Positions 9,623 to 18,574 of a stretch of 64,000 nucleotides of DNA are shown here, in pieces. Position 1 is the first letter of the stretch. Each line of letters begins with the position of its first letter. Source of the DNA: Bacteroidota bacterium (GTDB lineage Bacteria > Bacteroidota > Bacteroidia > Chitinophagales > Chitinophagaceae); contig JAFEAE010000001.1 in the NCBI GenBank assembly GCA_018266575.1, forward strand, positions 62,001 to 126,000, written 5' to 3'. Both the position numbers and the translations under genes were made by a program. Under the pieces are notes generated by a model. It was not told the origin of the DNA. It ran no database searches and saw only the letters and a program-made list of their open reading frames with translations.

Positions 9623-12151
9623 ATGAAAAACTACTGCATTTCTCTTTGTCTTTGTTTACTGACATTTTTCTCGAACGCACAAACATCTGTCCCTTCTCCC
9701 GAAAAATTTTTAGGATACCCGTTAGGATCTCATTTCACCCCGCATTTTAAAATTGTGAATTATTTTAAACAGGTTGCTCAATCTGCGCCGGAAATGGTGA
9801 AGCTGGAACAATATGGCGAAACTTATGAAGGCAGGCCGCTGTTGCTTGCTTTTATTGCACTGCCGGAAAACCTGCAAAAATTGGAAAGTATCCGGCTGAA
9901 TAACTTACGCTTGGCGGGAATGTTGAATGATAAAACCCCTGCAGATGAAAATGCACCGGCAATAATCTGGCTTAGTTATAATGTGCATGGAAACGAAGCG
10001 GCTTCTTCTGAAGCGTCAATGAAGGAAATATATGAATTGGTGAACCCGGATAATAAACAAACCAAAGAATGGCTGAAGAACACTGTTGTTGTTATAGATC
10101 CATGTATAAATCCGGATGGGCGTGACCGTTATATTAACTGGTATAATTCTGTTGTTGGAAAAACACCAAATGCTGATCCTTCTGCCCGCGAACATAATGA
10201 ACCCTGGCCCGGCGGCAGGAGCAATCATTACAATTTTGACCTGAACCGTGATTGGGCATGGCAAACCCAAATAGAAACACAGCAACGGCTAAAAAAATAT
10301 AACGAATGGTTTCCGCAGGTGCATGTGGATTATCATGAACAAGGATACAATGCACCCTATTATTTTGCACCGGCAGCAGAGCCTTATCATGAAGTGATCA
10401 CACCATGGCAACGGGAGTTCCAGCAAACGATCGGAAGAAATAATGCGAAATATTTTGACCAGAACGGATGGTTATATTTTACTAAAGAACGGTTCGATCT
10501 TTTTTACCCGAGTTACGGTGATACCTACCCGATATATGACGGGGCGATCGGGATGACATTTGAACAAGGCGGCATCCGCGCAGGTTTGGCGATCCTTACT
10601 TCATCCGGCGATACACTTACATTGTACGACAGGTTGCTGCATCATTTCACAACAGGAATGTCAACCATTGAAATAAGCTCGCAATACAGTGCAAGGCTGA
10701 TAAAAGAATTTCACAAGTATTTTATCAATGCAAAATCAACTCCGTATGGAGAGTTCAAATCTTATATAGTTAAAAATGATAACGACGGTGGCAGGTTGGA
10801 CGCAGTAAAAACGTTGCTCAATAGAAATGTCATCACATGGCAATACGCAGCAAACGGAGCATATACCGGAATGAACTATGAAACGGGGAAACAGGAAGCA
10901 TTTAAAACGGAAACAGGTGATATAGTGATCAATTGCAATCAATCAAAATCTAACCTGATCAAGGTTTTGTTTGAGCGTAATTCCAGGATCAGTGATTCGG
11001 CAACGTATGATATCACTGCATGGTCTGTCCCTTTTGTATACGGGGTAAAAGTATATGGTGCGCCAAATTATATTAACGGATCAAACGAAAAACCTCAGTT
11101 AAAACCTAATGATATTCCTGATAACGCTTATGGTTATGCGATAAACTGGACTTCGTTCAATAGCGCCAAATGTCTTGCGGTTTTGTTGAAGAAAAAAATA
11201 AAAGTGCGTTATGCTGATCAGCCTTTTGAATCAGGCGGTAGGAAATTTGAAAAAGGCACTATGCTTATTTTAAAAACATCAAATAAAGAGAAGGAAAATA
11301 ACCTGGCACAGATTGTAAGCGAAGCTGCGAAATCAACAAATGTCAGTGTTAGCACAATCACTTCAGGTTTTGTTGATAAAGGATATGATTTCGGAAGCGA
11401 AGATGTACATCTAATTCACAAACCTGAAGTTGCATTACTAACAGGAACAGGGGTGAGTTCTAGTGACGCAGGCGAGGTATGGCATTTTTTTGAACAACAG
11501 TTGGATTATCCGCTTACGCTCATTAATGCAGATGATATTGGCAGGATGAATTGGAAAAACTTTAATGTATTGATCATGCCTGATGGAAATTATAAATTTC
11601 TTGCAGACAAAAATGTAGTTGCTTCATTGAAAGAATGGATACGACAGGGTGGAAAATTAATTGCTGTGCAGAATGCAGTACAGCAATTAGCTGCCGGGGG
11701 ATGGGGAATAAAATCAAAAGATGACGATAATGATAAGAAAGATAATGAAGATAAAAAAGATGATTACAGCGACTTGCATAAGTATGAAACCCGCGAACGG
11801 GAGCAACTTGCAAGCAGTACGCCGGGCTCTATTTATAAAGTGGAGTTGGATAATACGCATCCGTTGGCATTTGGCTTTCCGAATTATTATTATACGTTGA
11901 AACAGGATGATAATATTTACAGTTTTTTGAAGCAGGGCGGATGGAATGTTGGCGTGATCAAAAAAGATAATTATGTGAGCGGATTCACAGGCAGCAAAGC
12001 AAAAGAAAAATTAAAAGATGCTTTGGTCTTCGGCGTGCAGGATATGGGCCGGGGCCAAATCATTTATCTTGCCGATAACCCATTATTCAGGAGTTTTTGG
12101 GAGAATGGCAAATTGCTTTTTTGCAATGCTGTGTTTTTAGTCGGGGAATAG
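9623..12151 (+). CDS. secreted M14-family zinc carboxypeptidase with amidotransferase-like C-terminus
   Basis: 842 residues from the ATG at 9623, chosen because it starts directly at the signal peptide MKNYCISLCLCLLTFFSNAQ; a frame extension upstream would add ten unlikely residues. The M14 zinc site is HGNE (His122, Glu125) plus a histidine in HVDYHEQG near 238; the catalytic glutamate is probably in GMTFEQGG. From about residue 600 a glutamine-amidotransferase-like fold follows (VALLTGTG, LIMPDGNYKFL, GGKLIAVQNA). A lysine/aspartate-rich linker lies near 700. It probably trims peptides in the periplasm, and the PIG-L and symporter genes follow on the same strand. Confidence 0.88.
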   Translation: MKNYCISLCLCLLTFFSNAQTSVPSPEKFLGYPLGSHFTPHFKIVNYFKQVAQSAPEMVKLEQYGETYEGRPLLLAFIALPENLQKLESIRLNNLRLAGMLNDKTPADENAPAIIWLSYNVHGNEAASSEASMKEIYELVNPDNKQTKEWLKNTVVVIDPCINPDGRDRYINWYNSVVGKTPNADPSAREHNEPWPGGRSNHYNFDLNRDWAWQTQIETQQRLKKYNEWFPQVHVDYHEQGYNAPYYFAPAAEPYHEVITPWQREFQQTIGRNNAKYFDQNGWLYFTKERFDLFYPSYGDTYPIYDGAIGMTFEQGGIRAGLAILTSSGDTLTLYDRLLHHFTTGMSTIEISSQYSARLIKEFHKYFINAKSTPYGEFKSYIVKNDNDGGRLDAVKTLLNRNVITWQYAANGAYTGMNYETGKQEAFKTETGDIVINCNQSKSNLIKVLFERNSRISDSATYDITAWSVPFVYGVKVYGAPNYINGSNEKPQLKPNDIPDNAYGYAINWTSFNSAKCLAVLLKKKIKVRYADQPFESGGRKFEKGTMLILKTSNKEKENNLAQIVSEAAKSTNVSVSTITSGFVDKGYDFGSEDVHLIHKPEVALLTGTGVSSSDAGEVWHFFEQQLDYPLTLINADDIGRMNWKNFNVLIMPDGNYKFLADKNVVASLKEWIRQGGKLIAVQNAVQQLAAGGWGIKSKDDDNDKKDNEDKKDDYSDLHKYETREREQLASSTPGSIYKVELDNTHPLAFGFPNYYYTLKQDDNIYSFLKQGGWNVGVIKKDNYVSGFTGSKAKEKLKDALVFGVQDMGRGQIIYLADNPLFRSFWENGKLLFCNAVFLVGE

Positions 12152-12273
12152 TGGAATATGAGAGGTGAGATGTGCTGTACAAGTGAATGCATGTTGACAT
12201 ATTAATTTTTCATCTCGAATATCAGCGTTCTCTTTTCCTGGCGGAGAAGGCTTGAGATGAGGTAAAAAATTAC

Positions 12274-12309
12274 ACAAGCGGAACAGTAAATTGTACCGCT
12301 TGTTTTATT
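12274..12309 (+). terminator. intrinsic terminator after the M14 peptidase gene
   Basis: ACAAGCGGAACA / TGTACCGCTTGT arms with a short A/T loop are followed by TTTTATTTT. It sits in the 246-bp gap before the PIG-L gene, so the peptidase and PIG-L genes are probably separate transcripts. The gap also has a weaker TCATCTC / GAGATGA pairing at 12209-12260. Confidence 0.65.
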
Positions 12310-12397
12310 TTGTATAGGCATACGAAAGTATTCACTAATTTGCCTCGCTAAATTGCAACCAACGAAATTTTTTTATAAGAAATATAAAAAGAATTGA

Positions 12398-14854
12398 ATG
12401 AGAAAATCCATCGCTCTGATTGCAGCAACGGTTATAAGTATTTCTTTTTTGCATGCACAGGCGCCGCAAACGTATACTTCTGCTGAAATATATCTCCGAT
12501 TAAAAAAATTGAATGTACTTGGTTCGGTGCTCTATCTTGCTGCGCATCCGGACGACGAAAATTCAAGGCTTATTGCATACATGGCTAAGGACAGGTTGTA
12601 CCGTACTGCCTATCTTTCCATGACGCGTGGCGATGGCGGGCAAAATTTAATTGGTGATGAACAAGGTGTTGAATTAGGATTGATACGGACACAGGAAATG
12701 CTTGCTGCACGCCGTGTTGATGGTGCTGAACAATTTTTTACACGTGCATTTGATTTTGGGTTCACCAAAACAACGGAAGAAGCGTTGAAGACTTGGAACA
12801 AAGAAAAAATATTGGGCGATGTGGTTTGGGTGATCAGGAAATATCAACCCGATGTGATCTTTACACGTTTTCCCGAAGACGGCCGCGCAGGCCATGGGCA
12901 TCATTCCGCATCTGCAGTGCTTGCGCATGAAGCATTCACAGCGGCTGCAGATCCAAATCGTTTTCCCGAACAATTTAAATATGGCGTTAAACCCTGGCAG
13001 GTGAAACGTTTGTTATGGAACACATTCAATTTTGGTAGTGTGAATACAACCAGCAACGATCAACTAAAAGTAGATATGGGAGTGTACAATCCGATCCTTG
13101 GAAAAAGTTATGGTGAGATTGCTGCAGAAAGCCGCACCAATCACAAAAGCCAGGGCGCTGCACTGATACCGGCACGTGGACAGGCATTGGAATATTTTAC
13201 ATTGGTTGCAGGCGATGCTGCTGCTAATGATCCGATGGATGGAGTGGTTACAGATTGGAGCCGCGTTGAGAACGGCAGTGAAATTAAATTACTCGTTGAT
13301 GAACTATTAAAAAATTATTCATTAAGCAACCCGGAAAAGTCTGTTCCTGCCTTAGTGAATTTGTACGAAAAGATATCTAAACTTAAAGATGGCTATTGGA
13401 AAACACAGAAGCTTAAAGAAACACAACAATTAATAGAAGCTTGTAGTGGATTGTGGCTGGAAGCTTCTGCCCGCAACGCATACACGGTACAAGGCGATTC
13501 ATTGCAGATCAATTTTGTTATCAATAACCGCCTGAATGCAGATGCCTCTGTTTCTGAAATACGGGTGAATGGTTTTGACACATCATACAAACAAAAATTA
13601 GATGGCGATAAAAATTATTTTTTCTCCAAAAGCATTTTTGTTTCCGGTGATAAACCACTGACACAACCGTATTGGCTTGTACAGGAAATGTCGCCGGGCT
13701 CTTATAACGTTAATGATCAAACGCTGATTGGAGATGCGCAAGGCAAACCGGCATTCGAGACGCAATTCACCATTAGTGTTAACGGGCATGATTTTGTTTT
13801 TAGCCGCCCCGTTCAATACAAATTCACCGACCCGGTAAAAGGGGAAATATATCAGCCGGTAACAGTATTGCCACCAGTAACCGGAAAATTTGATCCTGAA
13901 CTGACTTTGTTTATGGATGGTGAAGAAAAGAAGGTAGATGTGGAAACAAAAGATCATGGTGCCCGGATTAGTCAACCAAAAATCTCTATTTCTGGTAACG
14001 ATGCCATTTCTATTAAACAAAATTCAGGTCTTACTTATTCTGTAAAACCGGTAAAAAAAGAAGTTGGTGTTGTACATTCTGATTTGCTTTTTGATATCAA
14101 TGGGAAAAAAGATACGGCAGAGGAACTAATGACGATTAGTTATGACCATATTCCCCGCATAGATTATTTCCGCAGGTCGAAAGAAACTTTTGTAACAGCC
14201 GATGTAAAAATTTCGGGTAAGCATATAGGTTATATTGAGGGCGCCGGCGACAAAGTGCCGCAGGCATTGGAACAAATGGGCTACCAGGTTACTTTGCTCA
14301 AGGAAAAAGATGTGAACAGTGCAATGCTTAAACAATTTGATGCAGTGATTGCGGGCGTACGTGCGTATGATGTGCACAGTTGGATGAATACAAAATATGA
14401 TGTGTTGATGGATTACGTAAAAGAAGGAGGCAATCTTATTGTTCAGTACAACAGGAACAATACTGTTGGTGGGCAGAAAGCGAGGATCGGGCCTTATCCG
14501 TTCACCATTTCCAATGCACGTGTAACGGATGAAAATGCGAAGGTGACTTTTCTGCAACCAGACCATGCTGTGTTGAATTTCCCGAATAAAATAACGGATA
14601 GAGATTTTGACGGATGGATCCAGGAAAGAGGGATTTATTTTTTAAGCCAGTTGGATCCCCAATACAAGACTATTTTTTCCATGCACGATCCCAACGAACC
14701 TGAGCAGACCGGAAGTTTGGTAGTTGCAGATTATGGCAAAGGAAAATTTGTATATACAGGGCTTGTATTTTTCCGTGAACTGCCGGCAGGTGTTCCGGGC
14801 GCATACAGGTTATTGGCAAACATTATTGCGTTGAATGCAAAAAAAGGATTTTAA
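12398..14854 (+). CDS. large secreted PIG-L family deacetylase
   Basis: 818 residues with a signal peptide (MRKSIALIAATVISISFLHAQ). The PIG-L/LmbE zinc motif AAHPDDE is at residues 48-54 and the distal HxxH-type ligands are in GRAGHGHHSASA near 165. This family deacetylates N-acetylglucosaminyl compounds; the large Bacteroidota members are exported and probably act on glycans or glycosides, the substrate being unknown. The C-terminal third (about 610-818) is amidotransferase-like (VIAGVRAYDVHSWM, EGGNLIVQYN, GKGKFVYTGLVFFRELPAG), resembling the tail of the preceding peptidase. A 50-residue membrane ORF starts 2 bases after its stop, suggesting coupled translation. Confidence 0.88.
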   Translation: MRKSIALIAATVISISFLHAQAPQTYTSAEIYLRLKKLNVLGSVLYLAAHPDDENSRLIAYMAKDRLYRTAYLSMTRGDGGQNLIGDEQGVELGLIRTQEMLAARRVDGAEQFFTRAFDFGFTKTTEEALKTWNKEKILGDVVWVIRKYQPDVIFTRFPEDGRAGHGHHSASAVLAHEAFTAAADPNRFPEQFKYGVKPWQVKRLLWNTFNFGSVNTTSNDQLKVDMGVYNPILGKSYGEIAAESRTNHKSQGAALIPARGQALEYFTLVAGDAAANDPMDGVVTDWSRVENGSEIKLLVDELLKNYSLSNPEKSVPALVNLYEKISKLKDGYWKTQKLKETQQLIEACSGLWLEASARNAYTVQGDSLQINFVINNRLNADASVSEIRVNGFDTSYKQKLDGDKNYFFSKSIFVSGDKPLTQPYWLVQEMSPGSYNVNDQTLIGDAQGKPAFETQFTISVNGHDFVFSRPVQYKFTDPVKGEIYQPVTVLPPVTGKFDPELTLFMDGEEKKVDVETKDHGARISQPKISISGNDAISIKQNSGLTYSVKPVKKEVGVVHSDLLFDINGKKDTAEELMTISYDHIPRIDYFRRSKETFVTADVKISGKHIGYIEGAGDKVPQALEQMGYQVTLLKEKDVNSAMLKQFDAVIAGVRAYDVHSWMNTKYDVLMDYVKEGGNLIVQYNRNNTVGGQKARIGPYPFTISNARVTDENAKVTFLQPDHAVLNFPNKITDRDFDGWIQERGIYFLSQLDPQYKTIFSMHDPNEPEQTGSLVVADYGKGKFVYTGLVFFRELPAGVPGAYRLLANIIALNAKKGF

Positions 14855-14856
14855 TA

Positions 14857-15009
14857 ATGAAGGACCGCAGGGATATTGCTATTGCAGTGGCTATAATTAT
14901 CGGGTTGATATTAGGAAGGTTTTTGCGTAAAGTGACGATAGGGTTGCTGGTGGGATTAGCAATCGGTTTGTTAGTCTCATCGTTAATGTCAAACAGGAAT
15001 AAACGATGA
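14857..15009 (+). CDS. 50-residue glycine-rich membrane micro-protein
   Basis: MKDRRDIAIAVAIIIGLILG begins a 50-residue ORF with a basic N-terminus, two short hydrophobic stretches (IAIAVAIIIGLILG and VTIGLLVGLAIGLLVSSLM) separated by GRFLRKV, and a basic C-terminus (SNRNKR). GxxxG-like spacing suggests helix packing. It starts 2 bases after the PIG-L stop. The ORF is short, but the spacing and the charged ends with a hydrophobic middle argue for a real gene. Function unknown. Confidence 0.6.
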   Translation: MKDRRDIAIAVAIIIGLILGRFLRKVTIGLLVGLAIGLLVSSLMSNRNKR

Positions 15010-15017
15010 CGGTTATG

Positions 15018-15063
15018 AGTTATGAATGATGAGTTATTTAATACTTACTCATCATTCATAACT
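15018..15063. repeat. 17-bp perfect inverted repeat (TATGAATGATGAGT phrase)
   Basis: AGTTATGAATGATGAGT at 15018-15034 pairs perfectly with 15047-15063 across a 12-base loop. Both arms are partly internally repetitive (ATGAGTTATGAATGATGAGT). It separates two micro-ORFs and has no T-run, so it may be an mRNA stability or attenuating hairpin, or a member of the phrase-repeat class found elsewhere here. Confidence 0.65.
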
Positions 15064-15094
15064 TATAATTAATAACTCATAATGCATATTTAAA

Positions 15095-15214
15095 ATGAGT
15101 GCCGACGAAAAAACCCCATTATTCAAAAACTGGAATTACTGGTATATACTGGTGATTGCGTTTCTTATAGTGCTGGTCATCTCTTTTTATTTCTTCACCA
15201 AACATTTTTCATGA
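15095..15214 (+). CDS. 39-residue single-pass membrane micro-protein upstream of the symporter
   Basis: A short ORF (MSADEKTPLFKNWNYWYILV start) with one strong transmembrane helix (YILVIAFLIVLVISFYFF) and a cytoplasmic-looking acidic and aromatic N-terminus. Its stop overlaps the symporter start in an ATGA arrangement (15211-15214), the signature of translational coupling. Small membrane subunits placed directly before sodium-solute symporters are known in other SSS operons, so a transporter-accessory role is a reasonable inference, not proven by sequence. Confidence 0.72.
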   Translation: MSADEKTPLFKNWNYWYILVIAFLIVLVISFYFFTKHFS

Positions 15215-16956
15215 GCACGGCAGACTGGATAGTACTCATTGTTACATTGCTGTGCGTAATCATTTACGGACTGTATAAAAGCCGCTCTGAAAAGAACCTA
15301 GACGGATATTTTTTGTGTGAACGCTCTGTGCCCTGGTACATCGTGCTGCTGAGTATTATGGGCACTCAGGCAAGTGCGGTAACATTTCTTTCAGCACCAG
15401 GGCAGGCCTACACAGATGGCATGCGTTTCGTGCAATATTATTTTGGGCTACCACTGGCAATGGTTGTGTTGTGCATCACATTCGTGCCTGTTTTTCACAA
15501 ACTGAAAATTTACACAGCGTATGAGTTTTTGGAAAAACGTTTTGACCTGAAAACGCGTACGCTCACTTCATTTTTATTTTTGGTGCAACGCGGATTATCA
15601 ACAGGCATCAGTATTTCAGCGCCATCGATCATTTTATCTTCCTTGCTTGGCTGGGATATTTTCTACACCAATATTTTTATGGGAGGTTTGTTGATCATTT
15701 ATACTGTAACGGGAGGTGCAAAGGCAGTTGCATACACACAGCAATTACAACTTATCATTATTTTTTCCGGGATGATCATTGCCGGTTATATGGTAGTACA
15801 TTTACTGCCCGCGCATGTCGGTTTTTTTGATGCGCTTCATGTTGGCGGCAAAGCGGGAAAACTGAATGTGATCACAACTGGCTTTACAAAAAAAGGGTTC
15901 AATTGGAACGACCGTTACAATTTGTTAAGCGGTGTGATCGGCGGATTTTTTTTAGCGCTCTCTTATTTTGGTACAGATCAATCGCAGGTAGGGCGATATA
16001 TTACAGCGAAATCGGAAAATGAAAGCAAACTTGGTTTGTTGATGAACGGCCTGGTAAAAGTGCCGATGCAGTTTTTGATCTTGTTGGTTGGGGTTTTGGT
16101 ATTTGCATTTTATCAGTTCACAAACGAACCGGTTTTTTTCAACCAGTCGCAATTGAATGTGTTAGCAAAATCGAAATATAAAGATTCGCTGATTGTATTG
16201 CAGAAAGAGTATAATGAAACGGAAGCAAAGAAAATTCAACAGGTGAATTTATTGGCGGATAAGCAGGTGCAGAAAGATGTGCCTGCATATATTCAAACAC
16301 AGCTCGAATTGAAAGCTATTGAAGATAAGAAAGCGAAATATCGCCATACCATCAAACGATGGCTGGATGATAAAGATGTGAAAGGCGAGTCAAACGATAC
16401 GAACTATATCTTTCTGCGTTTTGTGGTAGATTATTTACCGAAAGGATTGGTTGGTTTATTGATTGCTGTTATATTTCTCGCTGCCTGGAGTTCCATAGCA
16501 GCAGCACTGAATTCTCTTTCTGCAGCAACGATCATCGATTTTCACAAACGGTTTTCAAAAAAAGAATTGAGCGAGAAAAAGGAATATGATTTATCGCGGT
16601 GGTATACATTGCTCTGGGGAATATTTTGCATTGTTGTGGCCCAGCTTGCATACAACATCGGCAACAGTTTGATAGAAGCAGTGAATGTACTCGGTTCCTT
16701 GTTTTACGGTGTGATACTCGGAATATTTTTAGTGGCATTTTATATGAAGAAGATCAGCGGCAATGCAGTTTTCTGCAGTGCAGTAATTATAGAAGCATTG
16801 GTGATCACGATCCATGTCTTAAACCAGAAAGGCATTATGAATTTAAGTTTTTTGTGGTTGAATGCAGTTGGCGCGATTGGTGTAATTATCTTAAGTGCCC
16901 TGGTAAATCCTCTGATAAATAACAATAAAAAAGTGGGTAATAAATTACCCACCTGA
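15211..16956 (+). CDS. sodium:solute symporter (SSS family)
   Basis: 581 residues with about 13 membrane helices. The N-terminal WIVLIVTLLCVIIYGLYKSR, SIMGTQASAVTFLSAPGQAY and the TVTGGAKAVAYTQQLQ segment are characteristic of the SSS (LeuT-fold) family. A hydrophilic loop at about 310-400 carries a lysine-rich coiled stretch longer than in well-studied members. Substrate cannot be assigned from sequence; sialic acid, sugar or other organic acid uptake are options. It is translationally coupled to the 39-residue ORF and lies downstream of the PIG-L deacetylase, so it may import the product of that enzyme. Its last codons overlap a terminator that serves the opposing gene. Confidence 0.9.
   Translation: MSTADWIVLIVTLLCVIIYGLYKSRSEKNLDGYFLCERSVPWYIVLLSIMGTQASAVTFLSAPGQAYTDGMRFVQYYFGLPLAMVVLCITFVPVFHKLKIYTAYEFLEKRFDLKTRTLTSFLFLVQRGLSTGISISAPSIILSSLLGWDIFYTNIFMGGLLIIYTVTGGAKAVAYTQQLQLIIIFSGMIIAGYMVVHLLPAHVGFFDALHVGGKAGKLNVITTGFTKKGFNWNDRYNLLSGVIGGFFLALSYFGTDQSQVGRYITAKSENESKLGLLMNGLVKVPMQFLILLVGVLVFAFYQFTNEPVFFNQSQLNVLAKSKYKDSLIVLQKEYNETEAKKIQQVNLLADKQVQKDVPAYIQTQLELKAIEDKKAKYRHTIKRWLDDKDVKGESNDTNYIFLRFVVDYLPKGLVGLLIAVIFLAAWSSIAAALNSLSAATIIDFHKRFSKKELSEKKEYDLSRWYTLLWGIFCIVVAQLAYNIGNSLIEAVNVLGSLFYGVILGIFLVAFYMKKISGNAVFCSAVIIEALVITIHVLNQKGIMNLSFLWLNAVGAIGVIILSALVNPLINNNKKVGNKLPT
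16926..16952 (-). terminator. intrinsic terminator of the YtxH gene, embedded in the symporter 3' end
   Basis: On the minus strand GTGGGTAA-TTTA-TTACCCAC (perfect 8-bp stem) is followed by TTTTTT. It lies inside the last codons of the convergent symporter gene, which therefore encodes the stem in its C-terminal residues. Confidence 0.7.
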
Positions 16957-16976
16957 TTTCCTTCGCGGGAAAAAAA

Positions 16977-17282
16977 TCAATTTGATATTGCTTCACCTTT
17001 TACGTGATTGTAGCTTTTCTTGCTTGCTTCAATCAGCTTCAGGATTTTTTCACGCACATCATCTTTTAATCCGTCCACTTCATTTTCAAAAATGTCTTGC
17101 AACTCATCCAGTTCGTTAGTGGCGCTATGCCTTATTCTGCGGAGCTTTTGTTTTAATGCATCTGCAGAGTCGGCAATTTTTTGCCTTGTTTCACTTCCTT
17201 TAGCAGGCGCTATCAATAAACCTACTGCAACCCCTGCCAGTGCGGCGGACAATGTTCCTACTATCATTCCTTTTGTACTCAT
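16977..17282 (-). CDS. YtxH-like membrane-anchored protein
   Basis: 101 residues from the ATG at 17282 (MSTKGMIVGTLSAALAGVAV), chosen over an upstream in-frame ATG because the family starts just before a single glycine/alanine-rich membrane helix. The rest is a charged amphipathic helical tail (KGSETRQKIADSADALKQKL) predicted to be coiled coil. YtxH/gas-vesicle-like small proteins of this type are general-stress or envelope-associated in several phyla; biochemical role unknown. Terminator at 16926-16952. Confidence 0.8.
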   Translation of the reverse strand: MSTKGMIVGTLSAALAGVAVGLLIAPAKGSETRQKIADSADALKQKLRRIRHSATNELDELQDIFENEVDGLKDDVREKILKLIEASKKSYNHVKGEAISN

Positions 17283-17390
17283 AAAATAAATTTTATTTGT
17301 TAGCAGATATGAATATATTTTCAATAACGATGCCAGAAATTCTTAATAACTGTTTAGGAAATTGTTAAAACAGCAATGGAAGATCATAAG

Positions 17391-17535
17391 CGTCATTTCG
17401 AATCCCGCATCGGCGATTTATTTGTACATGAAGTTTATGCGGTATGAAAAATTTCTTTTTGTGTAAAGGAGATTTCTCATACCGCCGCGAGATGATTTAT
17501 TCAGCAAATTTGTACCGGCTTCGTTCGAAATGACG
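17391..17535 (+). repeat. 145-bp MITE-like element, copy 1
   Basis: Bounded by 12-bp terminal inverted repeats CGTCATTTCGAA and TTCGAAATGACG. A second element of the same length (28823-28967) lies in the opposite orientation and shares the sub-terminal sequences (ATCGGCGATTTATT-like and CCGGCTTCGTTCGAAATGACG). No ORF. It explains most of the 17283-17633 gap. Confidence 0.75.
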
Positions 17536-17633
17536 TTTTGGAGATAGTGCCGTTCTCCCTAAATAATATTTTTAATGTGGAATGATAACAAGGCAAAATA
17601 CTAACTATGATATATAACCGAAAATAGGTAACT

Positions 17634-18422
17634 TCAAAATCCTTGCTTATTCAGCCATGCTAAAGAATATTCTGCGATTTCTTTCCAGCCATGGTCAGAT
17701 GCCAGGGAATGCCCTCGGTTTTGAAATAATTTAAATTCTGTTACTACTGATTTGTTGTATTTTTTTGCAGAAGCTTTTCCCAGTATTGGCGGCGCAATAT
17801 GGTCTTTGTCTCCACCGGTGATCAATAAAGGCCCTCTTGCAGTATTTGCGGTATTTACTTTTGTTTCATTTCCTGCGAATGATGCCGTAGCTGCCTGGAA
17901 CAGTGGGCGTGCTGGTGCAGGCATAGTAAACCTGTCGTAAATATCCCTTGCTTCGTCGTCGGGAATAGCATTGGCAAATGCGTATTTGAATTGTTTGAAC
18001 GAAAGTGAAACAGCCTTCTTCAGATTAAACGGATTGCCCAACACAGGCAGCGAAGATTTCAATGCAGAGAAAGGTAGTTGCCACACGCCTTTGATCGGTG
18101 CGGGATCGATGGCTACCCCTGCCGCAGCAATTCCCCGCCCTAATATGATTTGTGTGAGAAGTCCGCCAAAAGAATGCCCGATAACAATAGGCGGTTCATC
18201 GAGTGTAGCAATGATTTTTGCATAACTGTCTGCAACTTCGGTAACGCCGCGGTTGGCAATTGCTTGCGGGTTTGCACGCGAATCTTCCACCGTATCGCCA
18301 TCGCCCGGCCATCCGGGATTTAATGTTGCGTAGCCGTGTTGCTGAAAAAAAACCATCCACGGTTGCCATGAACTTGCGTGTATCCATAATCCATGAATAA
18401 ATACGATTGTTTTTTTTGCCAT
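17634..18422 (-). CDS. alpha/beta hydrolase
   Basis: 262 residues with the standard alpha/beta-hydrolase layout: oxyanion region FIHGLWIHASSWQPW near residue 10, nucleophile elbow GHSFGG near 85, acid in TGGDKDHIAPP near 208, and the histidine in NRGHSLASDHGW near 240. No signal peptide, so cytoplasmic. Related sequences are annotated as non-haem peroxidase-like or esterase enzymes; the substrate is not readable. It stands alone between a MITE-like element and a lipoprotein gene. Confidence 0.85.
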   Translation of the reverse strand: MAKKTIVFIHGLWIHASSWQPWMVFFQQHGYATLNPGWPGDGDTVEDSRANPQAIANRGVTEVADSYAKIIATLDEPPIVIGHSFGGLLTQIILGRGIAAAGVAIDPAPIKGVWQLPFSALKSSLPVLGNPFNLKKAVSLSFKQFKYAFANAIPDDEARDIYDRFTMPAPARPLFQAATASFAGNETKVNTANTARGPLLITGGDKDHIAPPILGKASAKKYNKSVVTEFKLFQNRGHSLASDHGWKEIAEYSLAWLNKQGF

Positions 18423-18574
18423 AGCAGTTGTTTTTTGGGAGCAGGTAAAAGTAGTAACCTAAGATACCGATTTTTTCACCGGCGTTATGCAATCTTTCAA
18501 AAAAGAAAATATGTAGTTAAAGAAGAATTTTAATTGGCTTGCAACCGCTATAAAGTTACCCGCGAATTTCTCTG

